Source: Rachicladosporium sp. CCFEE 5018 (Eukaryota; Ascomycota; Dothideomycetes; Cladosporiales; Cladosporiaceae). Taken from it: a stretch of DNA of 64,000 bases. The number at the start of each line of letters is the position of its first letter. The stretch's first letter is position 1. Where the stretch lies: assembly GCA_002077045.2 (NCBI GenBank), contig KZ111148.1:188083-252082 (forward strand). The letters are read 5' to 3'. A program made the translations under genes and the position numbers. Under the pieces are notes generated by a model, which ran no database searches, was not told where the DNA came from, and saw nothing but the letters and a program-made list of their open reading frames with translations. Shown here one piece after another: positions 31,451 to 41,962 of the stretch.

Positions 31451-34400
31451 GCGTATCTCACCACCCCAAGAACCGGTTGCCTTGCACGGCACATAACGGT
31501 ACACATACTCTGCAATGCCTGTCACACGCTACACAACGCCTCTTGTACTAAAAAAAGCTATGGGCAATTCACTAATCCACAGGATCTTGTCTTCGCAAAA
31601 CTGGAACGAGAGACATGGCGAGTGGCCTGGAGTCCACATATCCTCCGCTCAAGGTACCTATACTCTCGCTTCTCCGAGTGCCTGGAATGCAGGCCATGGT
31701 CATAGCAGGCCAGCTGTGACAGTAGCAGCTGACCGACATTGCACCTGGAGAGCTGCCAAGCCTGGGTGAGCCAGCCGCAGTTGCTCGGTCCTCTGTTCTC
31801 CGCACTGGGTTGCAGATATGCTACCGTGAGTGCCTTGGTGGGAGCGCGGGAGTGTGCCAGATCACTAGAGAAGCGGAGGTACCTCGATTTGATCTACCTC
31901 ATCCGCCACCTCAACAGCCGCTTCAGGAGGTTACACCAGTGCGCTTGCTCGAAGACCACTGGCGCAAGCTACTATCAAGACTCGATTGCGACACAGACCG
32001 CTTCAGGGTTCATCGAGTACCTCGCGTCATCAGATGCCACAGAAAGCACTCACGGAGGGTCGATGATGTGCAGACCCTCCGCCAGAGTATCTTGGCGAAG
32101 TCTTTCTTGGGTGCGTTCAACACAATTGGTAGCCGCAGCCACTTGGAAATGACCGCTGTCGGCTTCTGATTTTGGGAGAGCAAATGGTTCGTATTCGTGC
32201 GCAATGCGTCGCTTCGGGATATACTCAGCCTTCGTCAGCTTCAGTGTTGCTCCTATGCAGGAACGATTTTGACGGCTGCCACAGTCACTCCAAGATTGTC
32301 GCCCTCATTTGTCGGTTGGGAAAGGGCATCATCACATTATACTCTTCGCGCGACGACTCTCATGGATACTCTCGGTTCCAAAGTACAGTCGTAGCTACCG
32401 TGTCATGACCACTGACGGTCTGTGATCTCGGGAGGGCAAGACTACGCTCGACATCTGTGCGACTTCTCTCCTAAGCACACTTCATCTCGATCGGCTATCG
32501 CAGCTATCCCGGCGTGACCACTGCCGATGTGCGCTTTCGATGTAGCAGGACTACGTTCTGATCTAGTCGGGTGGCTCTTCTGTGCAAGACTAGCCACAAA
32601 TGGCTGCCGCAGCTGCTTTGATCTGAGTGCTGTCGAACTACAATGCCGGAAGAGTGAAATCAAGACCTGGTTTCGAAGTGACGTCTCTTTCGGCTACCGC
32701 CGCCCACCTCTTCCACATACTTGCAACCGACCTCGCCTACTATCTCGGAAGTATGGAAAGCTCATCTGGTACGATGTATATCGTCGTAGCCGCACAACTT
32801 GCGTGGAGGGTTTGTGAGAGACCGAAACTAGTCCTTGGTATGCTGTGATACCTCACTGCTTCTCCTGGACATGTCAGTACCGCATGTCGCCGCCGCAGAT
32901 ATACCTGCACAGGCACTACCGGCGTTCCGTACATCAGGAGAAGTGGGAATATTCTGACGAGGATATGCACGTAGTGGCTCGGCGCACCTAGGAATAGCTG
33001 AAGACACCACGATCGCTTCCATACCTCAGCTGTCTCCTTGGGCACCCTCCGGCATGCACTCCCGCTATGTGTGCTTCTGTAATCGACCCGCAACAAGCAG
33101 CGAATGTCTGATCCCACAAGTCACTGCGCCCAACTCACCCCGGTCGTTTCCTAAAGCTCATCACGTAGTTGATGGCGTGACCTCATGGACATCGCTCCGC
33201 CGATCCTTAACCTCTCAATCCTTCCGCTCTCGCCATCTACGACATCTGCGCCCCAGGCTTTCAGCGCAAGCTCGCTTTGGTGTCCATGGCGATCCGCGGT
33301 GGCGAAGTCATACTCATGCTGTGGACTCTGCTGCACGCAAAATTGGCAGGCAAGCAAGGGAGCTGAGTCTCTCAGTACGACGATGGCTGCCGGAAGTACT
33401 CATCCGCACTCTCGAGTAGGGCGATGTGCACCGCCTCTCGCTTATCCTGGGCCCGCTTATATGTTTCTATACTTGATATGCGCCACGCCTCACGGTACCG
33501 AGGACATCAGCAGAAAGGAGATGGGACGCCCCTCCAAGTTGATTAAGCGGCTTTTGTCGCCGCACCAGAGAACCAAGGAGGAATCGATCTTCGTTGCCAA
33601 CGGTAGCGACTTCTCTTACTCCTTCCGTTCCGAAGTCCATGAGATACGCCGACTGCATTCTCAAGATCTGGTCATCAGGGCAGACCAGTATATCGGCTCA
33701 ACATGTACGCACTCAAGCGAGCTGCGCACATACATTGCGACTTCGAACGGACTAACGGACGAACATCAAAAGTCAAGAGTCGTAGCTAGCTACTCATCAC
33801 ATCTTGCGAACGCTCTCGCACCCATCGGGTCTGCCGCGAAACAGCGTTCATGATGCAGACGATGGTACGACGGACCTTCGCATTCTAGGGAACCGGCGGC
33901 CACAGCGGCTCAGCGGGTAGATCCCATCTTGGAAGGTGTTGGAGGGCTCTGGTTGAGGTCACAAGCCGGCATGCAGGTGAAAATAGATCGCCAATTTGAC
34001 TGGATGGAGCCACTGGCATCGCGAATGGAAAACCTGTCTCCGACAGCTAGGACACTGGGAAAAGGTCACAACCTCGATACAGCTTGACCAGTCTGCTCCG
34101 CACTGGAGCATGCGGACATCGCGGGCTGTGCAACTTACAAAGAGCCGTTCGAAGAAGCTTGTTTAGCGCTTTAGACACACTGCGGCTTAGAGAATCGCTT
34201 GGAAAGCAACAGCACTGGCACACAGCGAAAGCCCAGCATACCAGCACCATCTCTCACAGATCCGTGGCTCTGTGCATGCCAAAGTACTCGGCACTATGGC
34301 AGGGCATCCATTGCCGACTGGACGATAGCTAAGTAGGGAGCGCGGATGCGATAATCGACAGCTGTTAGCATCCTCACTTAAGCTGCCAGTTTCACGACGC

Positions 34401-34906
34401 CATCAGCACTCTCAAAGATTGAAAACCTCCACTGCTACTGATCACGCTACCGCACCAACGAATATGGTGTGCAGCTTTCGAAGAGACCGAAGACTCCAGT
34501 CCAGTCCTGACGTTGACTTGCGGCTTCTCGACGGCGCGTCAGGGCAGCCTTTGTTGAACCAGATAGGCATTACTCATGTCCGTGACGTTGTTACTGAAGA
34601 CAGTAGTGACAGCATCATTCCGCCCGACTGCTCGTTGTATTGATGAAGTGAAGCCAGGCACTTCGACGTGCCTCGGCACATGTGCGCCGTACCTGACTAG
34701 ACCACATCGAGGGCGTTAAGCGGCTGTATACAATAGAATGTAGAAGGACTGTCAGACCCTCGCTCCCTATTCCTCACACGGTCTCTCCCCAGTCACGAAG
34801 TGCTGTCCTTTGTGCACGAATCCATATAACCGGGCTCTTGACTCCGCTCCACCTCACTCCACCACTCACCGGCTCGGCATCCGATTGCCGGACAGTGCGG
34901 CTCAGC
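31451..34906. other. Gene-poor stretch, partly conserved with copy C
   Basis: About 3.4 kb. The part 31600-32600 aligns to 59030-60000 without indels. Frames there stay open in both copies, but the base changes nearly all alter amino acids, so I do not call genes. 32600-34640 is largely unalignable to copy C by eye. The last 250 bp are the aminotransferase promoter, with a TATA-like CATATAAC near 34823. Confidence 0.45.
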
Positions 34907-34918
34907 GGGCGATCGCCC
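34907..34918. promoter_or_regulatory. Conserved palindrome in the aminotransferase promoter
   Basis: GGGCGATCGCCC is a perfect 12-bp palindrome 45 bp before the ATG. It lies in a block of about 65 bp that is nearly unchanged in the other copy (63078-63089), whereas sequence just upstream and the first exon differ. It may be a protein-binding site or shape the 5' leader; no factor is known to me. Confidence 0.45.
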
Positions 34919-34963
34919 TACCCCAGATTTTGTAAATCAAAGCTCCAGTCAACTTCCATCGCA

Positions 34964-36322
34964 ATGTCATCTTCACAGCAACGTCTACATCAAATCACCG
35001 CACAGATGGGGGGCAATGGAATACAGAGCGCCTTTGGCGCGGTGCAGCAGGCACCTGAAGACCCGTTGGTGAGTTGAAATGATACACAGTCAAATGATCG
35101 AAGCTGACGACTATGAGCGAAGTTCGGGCTGATGGCAGCTTACCGCAAGGATGAGAACTCCAAGAAAGTAGATCTGGGTATCGGCGCATACAGAGACAAC
35201 AATGCGAAGCCATGGGTTCTTCCAGTGGTGAAGAAGGCCGACGACAGACTTCGCGATGATCCCAACCTCAATCACGAATATCTGCCCATTACTGGACTCG
35301 CCGACTTCACCACAGCATCACAGAAGCTCGTCCTCGGTGCCGACTCGCCAGCGATCTCGGAGAAGCGTGTCGTCTCCCTGCAGACTGTCTCCGGCACTGG
35401 TGCAGTGCATCTCGGCGGCCTCTTCCTCTCAAAGTTCTACACTCCCTCGAACTCGGAATCGAAGGCGATACACGTCAGCTCACCGACGTGGGCGAACCAC
35501 AATCAGATCTTCAGCAACGTCAACCTGCCAATCAAGACCTACCCTTACTTCAGCAAAGAGACGAAAGGTCTCGACTTCGACGGTATGGTCAAATCACTCA
35601 AGTCCGCCACCGAAGGCAGCATCATCCTCCTACACGCCTGCGCTCACAACCCTACGGGTGTCGACCCAACACAAAACCAATGGAAGCAAATCTCCACGAT
35701 CATGAAAGAGAAGTCCCTCTTCCCCTTCTTCGACTGCGCCTACCAAGGATTCGCCTCTGGCTCTCTCAACACCGACGCCTGGGCAATCCGCTACTTCGTC
35801 GAGCAAGGCTTCGAGCTCGTGATCTGCCAGTCTTACGCCAAGAACTTCGGCTTGTATGGCGAGCGCGCAGGCGCCTTCCACTTCGTCACCTCCCCCGGCT
35901 CCCACGCAAAAGAGACTACCTCCCGCGTCGGCTCTCAGCTCGCCATCCTCCAGCGCTCTGAGATCTCCAACCCACCTGCCTACGGCGCTCGCATCGCGTC
36001 CCTCATCCTCAATGACAAAGATCTCTTCGCGCAATGGGAGGAGGATCTCCGCACGATGTCCGGTCGCATCAAGGAGATGCGTAAAGCGCTCCGCTCGAAG
36101 CTGGAGGAGAAGAAGACGCCTGGGACGTGGAACCACATCACGGATCAAATTGGCATGTTCTCGTTCACTGGGCTGAACGAGGCGCAGGTGCAGAAGCTGA
36201 GGGAGAAGTATCATGTGTATATGACGAAGAATGGGCGGATCAGCATGGCGGGGCTGAATACGAATAATGTTGACTATTTCGCGGATAGCGTGGACGCTGT
36301 TGTGAGGGAGACGTCGAAGTAG
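34964..36322 (+). CDS. Aspartate aminotransferase
   Basis: A 434-residue PLP enzyme of fold type I that interconverts aspartate/2-oxoglutarate and oxaloacetate/glutamate. Exon 1 is 34964-35068, a 54-nt intron 35069-35122 has GTGAGT, GCTGACGAC and AAG, and exon 2 is 35123-36322. Landmarks are DPLFGLMAAYRKD at the N-terminus, LGIGAYRDN, HACAHNPTGVDP, FFDCAYQGFASG, and SYAKNFGLYGERAG, whose Lys forms the Schiff base with PLP. The short N-terminus without a clear presequence suggests the cytosolic form. The start ATG is followed by a Gln-rich stretch that varies between copies. The gene ends 26 bp before the scaffold gap. Confidence 0.95.
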
Positions 36323-36348
36323 ATGCTGGATAGACGTTAAGCTGGGAG

Positions 36349-36448
36349 NNNNNNNNNNNNNNNNNNNNNNNNNNNNNNNNNNNNNNNNNNNNNNNNNNNN
36401 NNNNNNNNNNNNNNNNNNNNNNNNNNNNNNNNNNNNNNNNNNNNNNNN
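36349..36448. other. Scaffold gap of 100 N
   Basis: A second filler run of exactly 100 N. It joins the 3' end of the aminotransferase on contig B to the interior of an OsmC gene on contig C. These are not neighbours in the collinear copy. Confidence 0.98.
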
Positions 36449-36864
36449 ATCTCAAACCCCAGCCGTATCCCCTGGAACCCCACTGGCGCTTCGCGGTCGA
36501 CGCCCATCGTCCCGCGAAAATCGAGGTCTCCCTCTGCTGTTACGGTCCCGCTCTTGATCGGGATGTCGAGAGCTGTAGCGACAGCTTTCAGCGTTACCCC
36601 AGCGCAGGCTACGAGCGCTTCGAGCAACATGTCCCCGCTGCAGAGTTCGCCGCTGATATCGGGATCATCGCCGCCGGCTTTGGGGTGTAGGCCGGCGAGT
36701 TTGGCTTTTGCGCCTTGTATTTGCTTTCCAGTGTCTAGCTTGCAGGTTATGCTGCTGGAGTCTATGGTTCCTTTGGAGGTGAGGGTCACGAGCGCGGAGG
36801 AGGGGTCGGATTTGTAGGATGCTTTTATGGGGGCTTGCTTTTCGCGGAGGGCGGCGGAGGCCAT
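36449..36864 (-). CDS. OsmC-like gene, second copy, 3' end in gap
   Basis: Codons 1 to about 138 of the same protein as 5405-6004, with the start ATG at 36864. It covers the region up to GFQGIRLGFE, including C75 and C87. The segment with the resolving Cys falls into the missing 160 bases, and the last codons are at 363-385. Nucleotide differences from the first copy are about 1 percent in this stretch. The gene is probably intact in the organism. Confidence 0.85.
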
Positions 36865-38011
36865 GGCTGAAGGGCAAGGGGATGTCACGGATGGGGTTGC
36901 GGGGGTGTATCTACTCCGGTCGGCTGAGACGAGCCCAGAGCTACTGTAGAGGTGGCTGCTGGAGTGAGAAAGCTTGCCAGTGTACTCGTGAGAGGCCGAA
37001 TTTAGTAGAAAAGTACGACTCGACGTGAGGGCCGTCTCTCGGGGGCAGAACAATGTCAAGTCTGCTGTTCTGGGTACGTTCGACAGGAGTAGAGGAGTAT
37101 TTCAAAGATGACTGAGACGCGAGAAAACTGGAAGATACAAGTGGAAGATACCTACTGATCAGTGCGTCTGGTTGTGCATGGATACGATCTCATAGCGCCG
37201 GACGAACAGCGATTCCTTGTCAGTGACAGGCGCGTCGATGCAATATTCCCTTTGCCCCGCATACGCGTTGTTCTCGTTACCCCTCTATCATGTTCGCACA
37301 CCAAGCCGCTACACCGAGTTGTCCCGGACTCTCGATGTGCAGTGTGCATGATCTTGATGGTGCTGATCGGGGGTATGTGTGCATTGTAGAGGTACAACGT
37401 CCCTCTTGTCAATACGCGCCAGCAGCTCAGCGTCGAACGTATCGAAGTTTTGTACGGTCAGGGTGTCGACGCGATACAAGTACCCCACATTTGAAGTGGG
37501 TGTCCACCAACTCCACCGGAATACTCAACGTGGGCATCCGGACCACTTCCATCGTTCACGAACAGCCTGACATCAGATGTGCAGCTTCACGAGAGCTTCC
37601 ACGACCGTTCCCACTTTCGCCGAGGAACGGCAATCGCCCGTGAGCTATGCCACATGCTAGCATGTACATGTGAATGTCTGTCGGAGCAATAATAGCTAGC
37701 TCTTGCCGCGACATATGTAGGTCGTCGTCACTTTCACCTTGCCCATGATCCCAGGACACATATCACTGCCATCCCTCGAAACCTGAGCAGTTGACAGTGC
37801 CGCTACCAGTCTAGTTGTGTGAGCGGAAGATAGCAGTCACTACGTCAATGAGAGAAAGCTGCAACTCCACGACCCATAGACCAAGCAACACACTACTTCT
37901 CGAAGGCACTGTAGACCTGACGTATTGTCTTGAGCGCTTTCATAATCACCCAAGGACATTCTCGGTCGCGGAGAGGGAGATACTCTCATACCAAGCACGC
38001 AATTTACCACA
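36865..38011. other. Divergent intergenic region, second copy
   Basis: Counterpart of 6005-7149, about 98 percent identical, including the palindrome CATGCTAGCATG at 37653-37664. No supported gene. Confidence 0.55.
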
Positions 38012-39562
38012 ATGGCAGTCGTCGTCGAGCAAACCATTCCCTTCGATGCCAGCGCTCTGAACCTCAAGAACCCGACGAGATGGAGCACTATACTACCGTT
38101 GATGCGACCCAGCGTGCGGGCCACAAAGACACCCAAGAACCAAACCATCCTCATCGATGAAGCTCAGGCCGACAGCAAGTCAGTCGGCATAGCCGCCATC
38201 GGCAATCTTGGAAACTTCTCGAGCAAGCTCCTCGACGACAAGCAGATCACTGCAATAGTGACAGACCAGCGGGGAAGTGGCGTGCTCACCGCGCAGGATG
38301 TCGACTACGCGATCAAGAAAGCTGGAGTGAAGCTTGCGCATGGTCTTGTCGTCGTGCGGTCGGGCAAGGAAATGCATGTTGAGGTGCACGAGTCGGATTT
38401 GGTGGAGATCGAGGTGAAGAGCGAGGTTGAGATGGACCATGTAATCCACTTGATCAACAATGCGACGGACTCGTGCCGCGCGTCAGTTCACCGGACTACC
38501 GAGCTGCTGAAGATCTTCGCGAAGCAGTCGAGCACTGCGTACTCCCGCTTCCACGTCGAGAAGGCTGACGGCAATCCCGCAATTGTGCACGGTGGAGGGC
38601 AGACTCTAGGCTTCGAGAAAGCGAAGCATGCCATTGAAAGGGATCTGAAGCATGTCTTGAAGTTCCGCGAGCCACAGACGGTGCAAGTCACAGTATCAGT
38701 GCACTACTCAGATGTCAACGGACTGAGTCGGCTGGAGAACTACATTCTGGCAAAGGACATTGCAGAGTATCTTGAGGCGAAGCTGATCCCATACAGGCTG
38801 TCGCATTCGACTATACTCGATCACAAGGAGCTGGCGAGAGGCTTTGCCGTGTCGATATGTCCGCTGCCGGTGGAGCTACTGAGTGCACAGCCGAAGCCAA
38901 AAGCGCATCAAGCGGCAGCAACCTCTGACACGGACAAGCGTAGTATTGCAGCAGTGACATCCAGCTCGAAGATGACTTTCGACGATGCCCAAGTCCGGCG
39001 GCGCATCTTAGCTGGATGTGAAGCTGTAATCGACGACGAACCGAGGATCACGGAGTACGACACCATTGTCGGTGATGGCGACTGTGGCTACACTCTCAGA
39101 GACGGTGCAAAGCAGGTACTGGCCTTCATCGAGGGCAAGGATCTGTCTCAACTGCCGCAGGTCGTTGGAGACCTCGTCCTTGATCTCGAGGTCAACATGG
39201 GCGGCACCTCAGGCGCACTATACTGCATCTTCTTGACTGCACTTGCTGCGTCGCTGGCATCTGAGGAGAGCGTGCCAAAGGCTCTGCAGAGCGCGCTCAA
39301 CCAATTGATGAAGTATACCCGGGCACGGCTTGCCGATCGAACAATGATGGACGCGCTCATTCCGTTCGTCGATACGCTGAACAAGTCAAATGATGCGCAA
39401 GCTGCTGTGGCAGAAGCTGAGAAGGGAGTCGAGGGGACGAAGAAGATGGAGGCGCAGCTTGGGCGGAGTGCATATCTGGACGAGAGCACCACACAAGGTG
39501 TTCCTGATCCGGGTGCATATGGGTTGCTAGTACTGTTGAAAGCCATGAGTAGTGCTGCTTGA
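38012..39562 (+). CDS. Degenerate DhaK-like/DhaL fusion, second copy
   Basis: 516 residues, the same length as 7150-8700. All DhaL motifs are kept: GDGDCG, MGGTSGALY, DRTMMDAL and GRSAYL. The first 330 nt are almost identical to the first copy; from about 38345 on the copies diverge clearly, mostly at third codon positions. Amino-acid changes cluster in the linker near residues 308-320 and at 328-337 and 417-422. Both copies look functional. Confidence 0.87.
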   Translation: MAVVVEQTIPFDASALNLKNPTRWSTILPLMRPSVRATKTPKNQTILIDEAQADSKSVGIAAIGNLGNFSSKLLDDKQITAIVTDQRGSGVLTAQDVDYAIKKAGVKLAHGLVVVRSGKEMHVEVHESDLVEIEVKSEVEMDHVIHLINNATDSCRASVHRTTELLKIFAKQSSTAYSRFHVEKADGNPAIVHGGGQTLGFEKAKHAIERDLKHVLKFREPQTVQVTVSVHYSDVNGLSRLENYILAKDIAEYLEAKLIPYRLSHSTILDHKELARGFAVSICPLPVELLSAQPKPKAHQAAATSDTDKRSIAAVTSSSKMTFDDAQVRRRILAGCEAVIDDEPRITEYDTIVGDGDCGYTLRDGAKQVLAFIEGKDLSQLPQVVGDLVLDLEVNMGGTSGALYCIFLTALAASLASEESVPKALQSALNQLMKYTRARLADRTMMDALIPFVDTLNKSNDAQAAVAEAEKGVEGTKKMEAQLGRSAYLDESTTQGVPDPGAYGLLVLLKAMSSAA

Positions 39563-39900
39563 GAGGGAAGTCACTCCTTGCAGTGTATTACGGTGTTGGG
39601 GCGAAGAAGTCTGACCGGGAAGCTGCATGTGACACCGGCGTTGACGCGCTGTATATGGTCGAGATTGTACTGGTAGTGAATTCGCTTCAGATGTTGTACT
39701 GTCGATGTCTCATCAAGTCTTCGAGTCGGCGACTTTGAGCAAGTACGTGTTACTACTGCTCTTCGAAGTCTGACTGACTAGACATGGCTTCGTCTGATGC
39801 ACCGTCGTGTGTCAGTGCCTTCGGCACTATGCAGCTGTTGGAACCCCATAGGCCGGCATCGTCGATCATGAGTCCTCTCGTCGAGTATTCGCCAGCCTCA
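39563..39900. other. Convergent 3' flanks, second copy
   Basis: About 340 bp between two converging reading frames. It is more diverged from 8701-9043 than the neighbouring intergenic regions are. I see nothing else. Confidence 0.45.
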
Positions 39901-40872
39901 TCAGCTGATAAATCTCGGCATCGACAAAGCTGTCCGCACAATCTCGGAGCATCGTGAATCTCCGGATGATACAAAGCGGAATCTTTGACCCTGCTGCTTC
40001 CATTCGACATCGAGCTGTTCAATCCCGCGTAGCTCGAGAAGAGCTTGTACCCCATTCGTAATCCACAAAGGTGCTCAATCGCCGATGAGCCTTGGCCGAT
40101 CGAATCTGAGTGTGAGCGTCGACAGCTTCTTGCAAGACGCCAGCAATGCGAATGAGATTGCGTCGCATCGTTGACCACATGCTACGTCGACAGAGCAAAG
40201 CAGATGGCGTCCCGATGATCCGATCTGCCTGAGGAATAGGTAGAGATCTCGAGAAGATGCGAAAGAGTAAGTCACATTGCGGAAAAGTAGGTCCAGAGCT
40301 TCCGCATGGATGGCTTTGCAAGTCGAGAGTAGTCTCGACAGTGTGAGATCCCGGTGTCCAGGTCGATGAAGACCACGCTCGGTGATCATGCGGTTCGAAT
40401 CACGATTGAGCTGAACCATCTTCCCCGTCACAGGACTTGATGGAGGAACGATGTATGAGTAGATCTGTAGCCGCAATTCTGCTGGAAGGGTGAAGAGACC
40501 GCTGGTTTGAGGTGAGTCGGACACAGGCGGTGCTGCCTTTCGCTCCCATCGATCCCGCACTTTCGCGAAGTCGTAGCGACCAATATCTGGTTTGAGAGCC
40601 TCGAACGGGAATCGTAGCTGTAGGTGGGTGCACTTCGGGTGATGCAATGAAAGCCTCCCATTCGTGAGATCGACCATCGTTCCTTCCAGAATGGCAATGC
40701 TGGTCGCTTTCGGCACAAACCTGCTGCACTCGATGCATCGTGAGCCGTCTTCGAGGCTTTCGAGTGGCGGCCTGTCGCAGGTATGGCCCATTGCTGCCAA
40801 CTGGCGGCTTGAGGTGATGTTGGAGTTCCAGTGTGGGAGGAAAGTCTCGAGGCGAGTGGCGTAGGTGGACAT
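39901..40872 (-). pseudogene. F-box-like gene, second copy, broken by a nonsense codon
   Basis: The frame from 40872 matches the first copy through RPRLIGD, then reads TGA at 40075-40077 where the first copy has TGG (Trp). Downstream codons remain readable and similar, to a final TGA at 39901, ending MPRFIS. The truncated product would have 265 residues and keep the F-box motif (LPAELRLQIYSYI), so a shortened active protein is possible. A recent loss is more likely. Confidence 0.75.
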
Positions 40873-41806
40873 GGTGGTATAGAGGGAATCGTGCTGGTAC
40901 TTGGAGACTTGCTTGTGCCGGTGAGCGATGCGAGTGTTACTGCCCCTACAGTAGACGTGCTTATTATCGTATCCTTGATGCCTATGAGATCGCACAAGCC
41001 GCGCGTCGGGCAATTGGGTTAATGTAGGCAATGCGTGTGGTGGCACTGCTGATAACGTTGCAGCCCGATGATCCAGTCCGTCGTCTACATCAGCATCACC
41101 GCGAGTTGCCCATGTGCCTCTCGCCGTGCACGTCTCGGTGTATGCTGGTCATGAGTTACGGTAGTGTTCCATAGCATGGGTGTTACATGTTTGGAGAGGA
41201 GTGCGGTGGAGCGCGGGTGCTTCCGACACGACCTCACGTCTTGGCAGTTGACCCTATGGAGAAGGGACACGACAGATATACAGTGGCCGGCTTTGCAGCG
41301 ATACATGGACGTTGTAGAGCCAATCGCTTGACGGTAAGTGAGTTTCGTTTTGGTGCCGTGATTGGCGCGTGAGTCAGATTCCAGTTTCTGTGCGGACGTC
41401 AAATTTTCACGTGCTCTTTCCTCTTTCGGTCAGCAAGAATATTTTCTTTCCGTCCATGACCAATGGTCTCCTTTGGTGTCGTCGATGAGAGAGCTATCGC
41501 AGGGAAGATGTGGAGACGCTGTACGATGCCGTTAGCGGCGGCCCACGCTGCGGATCCGGGTTCTGGCATGGCTCTGCACGGGATTTCCCTCAGGGCGCCC
41601 CTCCATGACCCCGCGGCCATTTGGAGAGCTACAAAGCATGCAAGGGTCAGCTGAGCATGTATCGGAGGCTTCTGATACGTTGTGCTGCGCTGTGTGTCAT
41701 CTGTGGAGGCTGCCAACACCCACAGACTGCCATACCCCCCCGCAAGGTCCCCAGGTAATTTATGATCTACTACATGTACGAACGCGACGCCCGGAACTTC
41801 AACAAC
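40873..41806. other. Intergenic region upstream of the tRNA, second copy
   Basis: Counterpart of 10013-10947 with small indels. No supported gene. Confidence 0.45.
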
Positions 41807-41962
41807 GGCCCTGTGGTCTAGTGGTATGATTTTCGCTTCGGAATCTGATTCCAGGAGTTCTGCTCCCAAGATTGCGAGAGGCCCCGGGTTCAAAGTAAGC
41901 GCACATGATATACTCCTTCAATCGTCCCACACGCTAACATTCGGATAGTCCCGGCTGGGCCC
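41807..41962 (+). tRNA. tRNA-Pro (CGG) with two introns, second copy
   Basis: Same architecture as 10948-11103. The anticodon CGG is at 41839-41841, the anticodon-loop intron at 41843-41872 (30 nt), and the T-loop intron at 41895-41948 (54 nt). The T-stem CCGGG pairs with CCCGG at 41950-41954, and the acceptor 3' strand CTGGGCC is at 41955-41961. The 5' strand is GGCCCTG, so one acceptor pair (6-67) is a U-U mismatch here. Other mature bases are identical to the first copy. TTTT follows downstream as a weak terminator. Confidence 0.8.
41895..41948 (+). other. 54-nt T-loop intron, second copy
   Basis: It begins GTAAG, contains CACACGCTAAC and ends TAG. About 16 of 54 bases differ from the first copy, mainly just after the donor, while donor, branch region and acceptor are unchanged. 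This is the pattern of a constrained intron rather than random insertion debris. Confidence 0.7.

Noticed and set aside
30722..31705. 327-residue frame across the minisatellite
   Set aside because: Most of it is repeat-encoded His/Leu/Thr/Arg strings. The start and end have no protein-like character, and the frame is not kept in copy C.
31810..32169. 119-residue open frame conserved at 59216-59575
   Set aside because: Same start and stop in both copies, but 14 residue changes arise from about as many base changes, so there is no sign of purifying selection in this frame. The block is simply free of indels.
35630..36214. Minus-strand frame opposite the aminotransferase
   Set aside because: Codon-bias shadow of a strongly expressed gene on the other strand.
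486..36348. True tandem duplication of the 31-kb block
   Set aside because: Both junctions are 100-N gaps and the two OsmC halves of contigs A and C fit each other, so misplacement of contig B explains the order with fewer assumptions. Not fully excluded without reads.
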